From Pleurodeles waltl (lineage: Eukaryota; Chordata; Amphibia; Caudata; Salamandridae): a stretch of 64,000 bases of DNA. The stretch spans positions 355,130,027 through 355,194,026 of the forward strand of contig NC_090439.1 of the NCBI RefSeq assembly GCF_031143425.1. The letters run 5' to 3'. Under the pieces are notes generated by a model that was not told where the DNA came from, did no database searches, and worked only from the letters and a program-made list of their open reading frames with translations. A program made the translations under genes and the position numbers. This document shows positions 47,266 through 55,993 of the stretch, one piece after another. The number at the start of each line of letters is the position of its first letter. The first letter of the stretch is position 1.

Positions 47266-47273
47266 GTGTCTAG

Positions 47274-47622
47274 TGGGGTTTCAAAAGCCGGATTGCAAGC
47301 AATCCGGCTTTTGAAACCCTCGGAGAGACTTCAAAGGGAAGGAAATACTTTTCCTTCCCTTTGAAGCCCCTCCGGGCCTCCCAAGTGATTGAAAGAGAAA
47401 TGCTTTTGCATTTCTTTTTCAATCGCGCTGGAAGCAGAGCTTCCAGCGCGACGAGGGAGGCCCCTGTGACTAATCAGCGCACGAGCTGACGTCACAGGGG
47501 GGGTGGGGTGGTCGGGGTGGAAGGGGAAGGTCTTCCCCTTCCATCCCCGACATGGTGGGGGGGGGGGTGCACGGGGGCGCGCAAGTTCCCCTGTGCCATG
47601 GACGAGATGATCTCGTCCAAGG
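47274..47622. repeat. chain of seven successive hairpins
   Basis: Consecutive inverted repeats with different sequences run in a row. The arms are 'gggtttcaaaagccggatt', 'cttcaaagggaagg', 'attgaaagagaaatgc', 'cgcgctggaagc', 'cccctgtga', 'ggaaggggaag' and 'tgtgccatggacgagat', each paired with a nearby inverse. They occupy the right end of the TTAA-flanked element. Confidence 0.88.
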
Positions 47623-47720
47623 CACAGAAGTGGTTAAAGTAATATATTTATTTACAAATGTACAAATGTTTAAGATCTACTTCTAAACGGCTACAGGCTC
47701 CCGGGGAGGCGGGTGGGCGC

Positions 47721-47820
47721 ATGTGAATCTGCAGCGACTAATGCCACGAACAGATGTACACTGGGTAAGTGACATTTTCCGTTCGATGGCATGTGTAGCT
47801 GCAGATACACATGCTGTGCA
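47721..47820. repeat. DIRS copy 2 internal complementary region
   Basis: Bases 47721-47779 are the inverse of the left tip at 43198-43256. Bases 47780-47820 are the inverse of the right tip ending at 53220. It contains the palindrome 'gcatgtgta-gctgcaga-tacacatgc' around a CTGCAG core. Confidence 0.92.
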
Positions 47821-47857
47821 TAGACTAGTAAGCAGTTATCTCCCCAAAAGCGGTGGT

Positions 47858-50737
47858 TCAGCCTGTAGGAGTTGAAGTAGTTTGAAATAATGTTCTTAGT
47901 ACAGCTTGACCTACTGTTGCTTGTTGTGCTGTTAACACATCTACACAGTAGTGCTTGGTAAATGTATGAGGCGTAGACCATGTTGCTGCCTTACATATTT
48001 CGTTCATTGGAATATTTCCTAGAAAGGCCATGGTAGCACATTTCTTTCTGGTTGAGTGTGCCTTTGGTGTAATAGGCAGTTCTCTTTTAGCTTTAAGATA
48101 GCAGGTTTGAATGCACTTAACTATCCATCTAGCAATGCCTTGTTTTGAAATTGGATTTCCTGTATGAGGTTTTTGAAAGGCGATAAATAGTTGTTTTGTT
48201 TTTCGAATTAGTTTAGTTCTGTCAATGTAGTACATTAGTGCTCTTTTGATGTCTAATGTATGTAGTGCTCTTTCAGCTACAGAATCTGGCTGTGGGAAGA
48301 ACACTGGTAATTCTACCGTTTGATTCAAGTGAAACGGTGAGATTACTTTTGGTAAAAATTTAGGATTGGTCCGTAGAACAACTTTATTTTTGTGTATTTG
48401 AATAAATGGTTCTTGAATGGTAAATGCTTGAATTTCACTCACTCTTCTTAGAAATGTGATGGCAATTAAAAATGCAACTTTCCACGTTAAGTATTGCATT
48501 TCACAAGAGTGCATGGGCTCAAAAGGTGGACCCATGAGTCGTGTTAAGACAATGTTGAGGTTCCATGAAGGAACTGGTGGTGTTCTTGGTGGTATAATTC
48601 TCTTTAGGCCTTCCATAAACGCTTTTATGACTGGTATCCTAAATAATGAAGTTGAGTGCGTAATTTGCAGGTAAGCTGAAATTGCCGTAAGATGTATTTT
48701 AATGGAAGAGAAAGCTAGTTTAGATTTTTGCAAATGTAGTAAGTATCCTACTATCTCTTTTGCAGATGCGTGTAAAGGTTGAATTTGATTATTATGGCAG
48801 TAATAAACAAATCTTTTCCACTTATTTGCATAGCAGTGTCTAGTGGTAGGTTTTCTAGCTTGTTTTATGACCTCCATACATTCCTGTGTGAGGTCTAAGT
48901 GCCCGAATTCTAGGATTTCAGGAGCCAAATTGCTAGATTCAGCGATGCTGGATTTGGATGTCTGATCTGTTGTTTGTGTTGTGTTAACAGATCTGGTCTG
49001 TTTGGCAGTTTGACATGAGGTACTACTGAAAGGTCTAGTAGTGTTGTGTACCAAGGTTGCCTTGCCCATGTTGGTGCTATTAGTATGAGTTTGAGTTTGT
49101 TTTGACTCAACTTGTTTACTAGATATGGAAGAAGTGGGAGAGGGGGAAAAGCGTACGCAAATATCCCTGACCAGTTCATCCATAGTGCATTGCCCCGAGA
49201 CTGATGTTGTGGGTACCTGGATGCGAAGTTTTGGCATTTTCAGTTTTCTTTTGTTGCAAATAGATCTATTTGTGGTGTTCCCCACATTCTGAAGTAAGTG
49301 TTCAGTATTTGGGGGTGAATTTCCCATTCGTGGATCTGTTGGTGATCCCGAGAGAGATTGTCTGCTAACTGATTCTGAATCCCTGGAATAAATTGTGCTA
49401 TTAGGCGAATGTGGTTGTGAATCGCCCAAGGCCATATTTTTTGTGTTAGGAGACACAACTGTGTTGAGTGTGTTCCTCCCTGTTTGTTTAGGTAATACAT
49501 TGTTGTCATGTTGTCTATTTTGACAAGAGTGTATTTGTGGGTTATTATGGGTTGAAATGCTTTCAGCGCTAGAAACACTGCTAACAGTTCTAAGTGGTTT
49601 ATATGAAACTGTCTTTGCTGAATGTCCCATTGTCCTTGGATGCTGTGCTGATTGAGGTGTGCTCCCCACCCTGTCATGGATGCATCTGTCGTTATTACGT
49701 ATTGTGGCACTGGGTCTTGAAAAGGCCACCCTTGGTTTAAATTTATACTGTTCCACCATTGAAGCAAGATGTAGTTTTGGCGGTCTATCAACACCAGATC
49801 TAGAAGTTGACCCTGTGCCTGTGACCACTGTGATGCTAGGCACTGTTGTAAGGGCCGCATGTGCAACCTTGCGTTTGGGACAGTGGCTATGCATGAGGAC
49901 ATCATGCCTAGGAGTTTCATTACTAATTTGACCTGTATCTTTTGGTTTGGATACATGGCTTGTATTACATTGTGGAATGTTTTGACTCTTTGTGGACTTG
50001 GAGTGGCAATTCCTTTTACTGTGTTGATTGTTGCTCCTAGGTATTGCTGTGTTTGACACGGCAGAAGGTGAGAGTAATTGATTGAGAAACCTAGTTTGTG
50101 TAGGGTTTCTATGACATAATTTGTGTGTTGTGAACACTGTATTTGCGTGTTGGTTTTGATTAACCAATCGTCTAGGTACGGGAACACATGTATTTGCTGC
50201 CTTCTGATATGTGCAGCTACTACTGCTAGACATTTTGTAAAAACTCTTGGCGCAATCGTTATTCCGAATGGCAACACTTTGAACTGGTAATGTATCCCTT
50301 GGAATACAAACCTTAGGTACTTTCTGTGTGAAGGATGTATTGGTATATGGAAATATGCATCCTTTAGATCCAGTGTGGTCATGTAGTCTTGTTGTTTGAG
50401 CAGTGGGATTACTTCTTGTAATGTAACCATGTGAAAGTGGTCCGATTTGATGTATGTATTTAATATTCTGAGATCTAGTATAGGTCTTAGAGTTTTGTCT
50501 TTTTTGGGTATCAGAAAGTACAGTGCGTAAACTCCTGTGTTTAGTTCTTGTTTTGGTACTAATTCTATTGCTTCTTTTTGGATCAAGGCTTGAACTTCTA
50601 ATCCTAGAAGATTTATATGTTGTTTTGACATACTGTGTGTTTTCGGTGGGACTGTTGGAGGGAATTCTAGGAATTCTATGCAATAACCATGCTGGATAAT
50701 TGCTAGTACCCAAGTATCTGTTGTTATCTCCTCCCAA
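47858..50737 (-). CDS. DIRS copy 2 tyrosine recombinase, open frame
   Basis: This is the integrating enzyme of the element. The open frame is 959 codons, but the recombinase proper is roughly the last 360 residues, from LAPEILEFGHLDLTQECMEV. The N-terminal core-binding part (RKPTTRHCYANKWKRFVYYC) is followed by the catalytic domain. The first Arg is in TFLRRVSEIQ, the His/Arg pair in AHSTRKKCATMAF, and the nucleophile Tyr in FTKHYCVDV. This is the expected R-H-R-Y set, though activity is not shown. No break is seen in this copy. The preceding 600 codons overlap RT/RNase H in another frame and are Ser/Thr/Asn/Gln-rich without a domain. The true start is unknown, and translation may begin near the end of RT or depend on a subgenomic RNA or frameshift. 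Confidence 0.87.
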   Translation of the reverse strand: MGGDNNRYLGTSNYPAWLLHRIPRIPSNSPTENTQYVKTTYKSSRIRSSSLDPKRSNRISTKTRTKHRSLRTVLSDTQKRQNSKTYTRSQNIKYIHQIGPLSHGYITRSNPTAQTTRLHDHTGSKGCIFPYTNTSFTQKVPKVCIPRDTLPVQSVAIRNNDCAKSFYKMSSSSSCTYQKAANTCVPVPRRLVNQNQHANTVFTTHKLCHRNPTQTRFLNQLLSPSAVSNTAIPRSNNQHSKRNCHSKSTKSQNIPQCNTSHVSKPKDTGQISNETPRHDVLMHSHCPKRKVAHAALTTVPSITVVTGTGSTSRSGVDRPPKLHLASMVEQYKFKPRVAFSRPSATIRNNDRCIHDRVGSTPQSAQHPRTMGHSAKTVSYKPLRTVSSVSSAESISTHNNPQIHSCQNRQHDNNVLPKQTGRNTLNTVVSPNTKNMALGDSQPHSPNSTIYSRDSESVSRQSLSGSPTDPRMGNSPPNTEHLLQNVGNTTNRSICNKRKLKMPKLRIQVPTTSVSGQCTMDELVRDICVRFSPSPTSSISSKQVESKQTQTHTNSTNMGKATLVHNTTRPFSSTSCQTAKQTRSVNTTQTTDQTSKSSIAESSNLAPEILEFGHLDLTQECMEVIKQARKPTTRHCYANKWKRFVYYCHNNQIQPLHASAKEIVGYLLHLQKSKLAFSSIKIHLTAISAYLQITHSTSLFRIPVIKAFMEGLKRIIPPRTPPVPSWNLNIVLTRLMGPPFEPMHSCEMQYLTWKVAFLIAITFLRRVSEIQAFTIQEPFIQIHKNKVVLRTNPKFLPKVISPFHLNQTVELPVFFPQPDSVAERALHTLDIKRALMYYIDRTKLIRKTKQLFIAFQKPHTGNPISKQGIARWIVKCIQTCYLKAKRELPITPKAHSTRKKCATMAFLGNIPMNEICKAATWSTPHTFTKHYCVDVLTAQQATVGQAVLRTLFQTTSTPTG

Positions 50738-51087
50738 TGTTTGTAAAATTGGCTTAGTCTTCCCCCCACAGGTGTTATGTGATGGGGATGTGTGACTTGG
50801 TAGTCACTGCTTATTTTGAGGACTTTTGGGGCTTTGGAATTTTCCTCTATTTTTTGGGAATTGTCCCCCTCTATATTGCCCCCGAAAACTTCCCCGCTGA
50901 TATTGGCTTTGGTAAGTGGGCCTTGTTTGTGATGTTGTGGTTTCTGTAGGTTGTCCTCGAAACCCTCCCCTAAAAGGTGTTTTGCGAAATGTGCCTCTGC
51001 TCTGCGGGGAGTAGAGTGCGCCCATGGCTTTCGCTGTATCAGTGTCTTTCTTGAGTTTATCAATAGCAGTGTCGACTTCCGGCCCAA
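48910..51087 (-). pseudogene. DIRS copy 2 reverse transcriptase and RNase H, one nonsense codon
   Basis: Frame 51087-49240 carries the RT core (FLIPKKDKTLRPILDLRILN, TLDLKDAYFHIPI, FPYLDDWLI) and RNase H (VITTDASMTGWGAHL, INHLELLAV, VKIDNMTTMYYLN, ADNLSRDHQ). It stops with TGA right after FATKEN. The same frame reopens at once and continues to 48910 (SGIFAYAFPPLPLLPYLVNK and beyond), matching copy 1 up to WARQP and extending past it. The conserved FATKEN-type segment is usual at the end of DIRS RNase H regions, so the catalytic domains precede the break. The N-terminal part overlaps the end of gag in another frame. Confidence 0.9.
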
Positions 51088-52891
51088 ACAACTGCTGTTT
51101 ATTAAATGGCATATTTAGCACGGCTTGTTGAATTTCCGGCTTGAAACCTGACATGCGCAGCCATGCGTGCCTTCTTATTGTTATTGCAGTATTTACTGTC
51201 CTTGCAGCCGTATCTGCTGCATCCATTGAAGACCGTATCTGATTATTAGAGATACTTTGTCCTTCTTCCACCACTTGTTGTGCTCTTTTTTGGAACTCCT
51301 TGGGTAAGTGTTCTATCAAATGTTGCATCTCATCCCAGTGAGCTCTATCATATCTTGCCAAAAGTGCTTGTGAATTGGCAATACGCCATTGGTTTGCTGC
51401 TTGAGCTGCAACCCTTTTGCCCGCAGCATCAAATTTGCGACTCTCTTTGTCTGGAGGTGGTGCGTCCCCCGAGGTATGAGAGTTTGCTCTCTTACGAGCT
51501 GCCCCGACAACTACTGAGTCTGGTGTTAACTGCGTTGTAATATAAACAGGATCTGTTGGCGGTGGCTTGTACTTTTTCTCCACCCTTTGAGTTATGGCTC
51601 GGCCTTTAACAGGATCCTGAAAGATTTGTTTCGAATGTTTTAGCATTCCTGGGAGCATAGGTAGTCTTTGGTATTGGCTATGAGTGGAGGATAGTGTGTT
51701 AAACAGAAAATCATCCTCAATTGGTTCGGAATGCAAGGTGACGTTATGGAAAGCAGCTGCCCTTGCGATCACCTGTGTGTAAGATGTACTGTCCTCAGGA
51801 GGGGACGGCCTGGCAGGGTACAAGTCTGGGCAGTTGTCCGATACTGGAGCATCGTAAAGGTCCCATGCATCGGGATCATCTTGACTCATAGCAGTATGAG
51901 TCGGGGAGTGCATCGGTGGAGGAGTTGCTACTGGTGATGTGTGCACTGATGGTGGTGGAGACGGTGGTGGAGTTGTTTTCTTTGCCACCTTTGCCTGTGG
52001 CTCCTTGTCCTTCTCTTGAAAGGCAAGTTTTCTTTTTATTTTAATTGGGGGAAGAGTGGTTATCTTCCCTGTGCCTTGATGAATGTGGAGCCTCCTTTGA
52101 GTATAGTCTGGCTCTACAGCTTGAAGTTCCTCTCCAAATCTATGTTTTTGCATTTGGGAGGACAATCCTTGTTCCTCTGTATAGAAACCTGTTTTCAGCT
52201 CCGAGGCTGGATGTTTCGGAACCGAAACTTTTTCGGACGTCTTTTTAGGCTCCGAAGAAACCTTTGTAATTTTCGGCGTGGTGGTGTCTCGGTGCCGAAT
52301 TTGCTCGGTGCTGCTGTCACGGCCCCGAAATTTCTCGGAGCCGATGTCTCGGGTCCGAGATTGCTGTGTGGCAGTATCTCGACCGGAGTCGGATGACTTC
52401 GACACCAGCGTGTCCTTTTTCGGTGCCTTGGCTTGGTCACCTAGTTTTTGGGTTAAGCCATGGCCTGTTGGCGGTGGCGCCCCCTGGGCTTTTGTTGACT
52501 TCTCGTGAGTCTTATGTTTCGACGTCTTACTCACGGTTTTCGGCATTTCTTCGGGCTCGAGCTCTTCCGAGTCAGACTAGTGGATAGAGAAAGCTTCCTC
52601 TTCCTCTTCGAAACGCTCTTGTCCTGTCGGCGTCGACGCCATCTGCAGTCTTCTGGCTCTTCGGTCTCTTAACGTATTTCTGGACCGAAACGCTCGACAG
52701 GCCTCACAAGTATCTTCCTTGTGCTCTGGGGACAAGCACAAGTTACAGACCAGATGCTGATCCGTATACGGATACTTGTTATGGCATTTTGGACAGAAGC
52801 GGAATGGGGTCCGTTCCATCAGCCTTGAAGTCACACGTGGCCGGGCCGACCAGGCCCCGACGGGGGATCGAAAAAAACCCCGAAGGGCCAC
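50804..52891 (-). pseudogene. DIRS copy 2 gag-like ORF1, single in-frame stop
   Basis: The frame from 52891 to 50804 is 696 codons including the final stop, and it is interrupted once by TAG at 52577-52579, where copy 1 has a Glu codon after AFSI. The N terminus contains CPKCHNKYPYTDQHLVCNLC and HKEDTCEAC, a likely zinc-binding module. The middle is Lys/Pro-rich. MSQDDPDAWDLYDAPVSD and an IRRHAWLRMSGF motif follow, then an Arg/Gly-rich tail (FRGGFRGQ, RGQYRGGQF). The product would be the structural, RNA-packaging protein. Apart from the one stop it is collinear with copy 1. Frame comparison shows gag and recombinase share one frame and RT uses another. Confidence 0.87.
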
Positions 52892-53036
52892 CGGAGCTCT
52901 TCAAAATTCGGTGTCGATCTGTTGTAACTAACCCGATACCGAACGCAAACAATACCGACGATTTTTCCGAGATTCTAACTAACTTTCCGACCCGAAACAC
53001 GGAGCGAAAAGGAACACGTACGAACCCGATGGCGGA

Positions 53037-53191
53037 AAAAAAACAATCTAAGATGGAGTCGACGCCCATGCACAATGGAGTCGAAATGGGAGGAGTCCCT
53101 CGGTCTCGTGACTCGAAAAGACTTCTTCGAAGAAAAACAACTTGTAACACTCCGAGCCCAACACCAGATGGCGGGATGTGCACAGCATGTG
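53037..53191 (-). repeat. DIRS copy 2 inverted terminal repeat (right)
   Basis: Inverse of 43252-43405. The tip continues to 'catcgaacat' at 53220, as in copy 1. Confidence 0.9.
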
Positions 53192-53218
53192 TATCTGCAG
53201 CTACACATGCCATCGAAC

Positions 53219-53219
53219 A

Positions 53220-53259
<40 letters not shown>

Positions 53260-53263
53260 TTTT
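53219..53263. repeat. (AT)n then poly(T) at the right tip of DIRS copy 2
   Basis: About 22 bp of AT repeats follow the element tip, then about 22 T residues. This matches the AT tract on the left side. Confidence 0.9.
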
Positions 53264-53880
53264 GTGGCAAAATCATGTCCATTCTTATGCATACATAAAC
53301 ACACATCTTCAGCATAGATTAAAGATACCAGCTGTGTGTAATCTTCCACTTGAAAGAGGTCTTACATTTGTTGAACAATCAGCAATTTAAATACTATAGG
53401 AAATAAATATTGTACGTCATGACGCAGAGCAAACAATATACATTTATTTCACGTTATTATTATGCAAGCATCAAGGAATTATGGCAAATACCTCTGGAGT
53501 GTTCAAGCAAGCAGCTCACATCAGGCACAGCTGTATTAAGCTAGAATACCATCAAACACAATCTTCTTTCTTACTAATGCAAAAAGGTTGTGAGAAATAC
53601 AAGAATGGTGCCTCATAAGTGGAGAGCAAGTTCCAGATCGGATCTGGAATTCTGTAAAACAATTTGTCCTACGTTTCTCCGCAACAACCTCGTCACCATG
53701 CTGAGAGCGACAAAGCACAGCCACAGATAGGCTGACATCATTTGACAACGTGTTTCCTTGTGTGCCCTGAGACGCGAAACAGCTATGATAAATTAGGATG
53801 GCAGTTGCTGAAAACACTAACTTGGGATATTTTTTTTTAACATGTGCCAGAGTTCACTCCAATGACAAGGGAGACGGGAG
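53264..53880. other. unassigned flank
   Basis: No gene or repeat structure recognised. A 93-codon minus-strand frame (53536-53817) has no domain features. Confidence 0.4.
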
Positions 53881-53989
53881 CGGTGAGGAATGTGTGGTTA
53901 GCGTATTCACCAGAATTAGCATTCCTCAGTGTAAGTAACTTGTTCTTGAAAGATATATCGGAGTGCAGATTCATCATCTTTAAAACTGA

Positions 53990-54235
53990 TACAAAAGTAG
54001 TACTTTCCAAAAGGTGAAGGGGTTGAGGACTGGTCTCAAACCAAAAAGAACTGAATTGCTAATCAAGCAAAATGTCCCTCTCTGTGGATCTGGCTATCGA
54101 GACAGCAGCGTTTGTGAATCTGGGAACAAAACCCCATGCTGCAGCTTGACAGACATCCAGAAAAGGATCATCTCTTGCCAACGCCATCATAGCAGGCTCT
54201 AGCTCTGATGAATGGGCTCACAAACCCAACAGGGC
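53990..54235 (-). pseudogene. DIRS-like tyrosine recombinase C-terminal remnant
   Basis: Minus-strand translation gives an IRARACYDGV piece, then in another frame CQAAAWGFV-type sequence and a drifted Phe/Thr segment where a catalytic Tyr would be expected. This echoes the HSTRKK...CKAATWSTPHTFTKHY order of the intact copies. Stops and frame changes are present, so the call rests on motif order. Confidence 0.45.
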
Positions 54236-54260
54236 ACTTTTTTTTTAACCATAGCATGCC

Positions 54261-54291
54261 TTTATATATATATATATATATATTATATAAA
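54261..54291. repeat. (TA)n microsatellite
   Basis: A TATATA run inside the recombinase end of the old DIRS-like remnant. Confidence 0.9.
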
Positions 54292-55559
54292 AGACAATCC
54301 ACCTTGACATATTCTTTTCTGTACTGCGTTCACCCTGTTTGGCACGCCAAACCTCACAAAGTGCTGGCAGCATGGGACCTCAGCACTAATTTGTTTAGGA
54401 AGAAGGTTGTGTATGGGACCTGCAATGACAGCCCTGGCAGTTTACTCACAAGGTGCAAAGAAATTGTTATAAGGAATAATGTCTTATTGGTAAGAAGACG
54501 CAGGAACAGCTATGCATGGTCTTGAACACTGTACCAACAAGAAAAGTGAGGACCAAGTTAATGTTGATGCGGAAACATGTGTCTAACCTTTCAGAAATCA
54601 CATCACAAGAGGATATTTGAAGAGGGAGGCTTGGCAAACAGAAAAAGGCCGAACAGGGAGCCATGTAATCTTTGCCTCTGCCCAGTGTAAAGCCTTGTTG
54701 GGTCAAAGACAAAACAAACAATAAAACATAAGACAGTTTGGCCAGCAAGGGTCCAAGATGATGGACCCTACAACAGGCCACAAATTTTTCCAACCATCCA
54801 GAATATATGAATTTTGTCAAGGGATATCTAGCTATAAAGGATCACATCCACCACTTCAGCTGGCAAGTTATAACAACTTAGATGTTGCCATTCAATCTCC
54901 ATCCATGGAGGAGCAGACAGTGGAAATTTGGATGCAGACCCCGTCCTCTCGCTGAGAAAGGAGCCCTCCCGAAAGGTTAGTAGAATCGAATGACAGATGC
55001 TCAGACTCAAGAGAGAGGGCACCACTCTCTCCTGTATCAGTCTGGTACAATAAAGGTGACTAGGTCCCGCTCCACCCTGACCTTACTCTAAACTTGAGGC
55101 AAGAGAGACTGCAATGGAAATGCTAACAGGAGGCCTGTGTTCCATCGCCGGCAGAATGCATCCCCTAGATACCTTCCAGGAACAAAGTCAAGTGCAAATT
55201 AGTCTTGTTGTGGAGCCATTTTAGTGATGCCTCTGGGCACGTTCTTTTAACAACCAGGCCTGCTGCATGTGCCCTTTAGACTACTAATGTTTTATTTTAT
55301 TCTTTTAGAATCGGCCACGATTTCCCTGAGAAGTCACAATGCCATGCGCCTGGTTGCCACAAATCATCCCCGCTCTTAGGCACAGATGAGGCGCTGCTAC
55401 CTGGCCTGAAACATATTAGCCCGAAAATTGTCTCATGGTGTGGGATTGGACTCAGTTCTCCAGAATTCAGGTGATGCTGCCACCCAAATCCAGCAGTCTC
55501 ATTAGTACAATGAGAGCCAAGGTGACAGTCTCAACACTGCACAGTCTGGTAGTGACAAA

Positions 55560-55993
55560 AAGATCCATCCAAGGTACACTCCACTTATTAAAGATGTCCT
55601 CAACCAACCTGGGATGTCATTTGTGATTCACCATCCGATGCCTGCTCGATTTGTCTGCTCTTGCATTCAGAGACCCTGCCTGGTAATTGGTCACCAGGAA
55701 GATTCCCAGTCTATCCAGCCACCTAAAAGGCACAGAGCCTCCTGGAACGAGATCCAGGAACCAAAGGCACCCTGCCTGTTGCAGTACCACATCGCAATTG
55801 TGTTGTCTGCCACGACCTGCACCAGCCTTTTTTTTTTCTTTTTTTTAATGGTCTGTAGGGATGCTTTTAGGGCCAGCCTAATGGCATAAAGGTGAAGCAG
55901 GTTGTTATGAAGCTGACACTCCACTGGAGGACATAAACCACTGATCTCCACCTTTCCAAGGGGCCCTCTCCAACCCGGAGAAGACGCATGCAT
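55560..55993 (-). pseudogene. DIRS-like RNase H remnant
   Basis: The minus-strand frame ending at 55691 reads LYAIRLALKASLQTI, then after a Lys run VQVVADNTIAMWYCNRQGA. This is the DIRS-type RNase H Asp motif with its following N-x-QGG-like loop. Downstream, NARADKSSRH and VEDIFNKWSVPWMDLFV match the closing N-ADxLSR and 'WG-P-VDLFAT' segments seen in copies 1 and 2. A TGA lies between them. The Lys run comes from a T-rich slip at 55828-55848 on the plus strand. Confidence 0.7.

Larger units (their letters stand above)
43489..47633. mobile_element. piggyBac-like non-autonomous element (4.15 kb) inserted at TTAA in DIRS copy 2
   Basis: TTAA lies on both sides (43485-43488 and 47634-47637). 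The ends CCCCTTCGCTGCC and, inverted, CCACTTCTGTGCC match at 10 of 13 positions. TTAA targets and CC-starting short inverted repeats are features of the piggyBac superfamily. DIRS copy 1 has an uninterrupted TTAA at the equivalent place (34320-34323). No transposase is encoded. The body is made of two tandem arrays of about 375-bp periodicity and a terminal chain of hairpins. Family membership is inferred from ends and target only. Confidence 0.75.
43198..53220 (-). mobile_element. DIRS-type retrotransposon, copy 2 (5.87 kb plus a 4.1 kb insertion)
   Basis: It has the same organisation, orientation and tips as copy 1. Inner inverted repeats are 43252-43405 and 53037-53191. The internal complementary region is 47721-47820. 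Excluding the inserted 43489-47633 element and one TTAA, the length is 5.87 kb, essentially equal to copy 1. Gag and RT each have one nonsense codon, and the recombinase frame is open to its end. (AT)n flanks both tips. Confidence 0.92.

Noticed and set aside
43489..47633. satellite DNA rather than a transposable element
   Set aside because: Although tandem arrays dominate, the unit has defined inverted ends, a TTAA duplication and an empty site in the sister DIRS copy.
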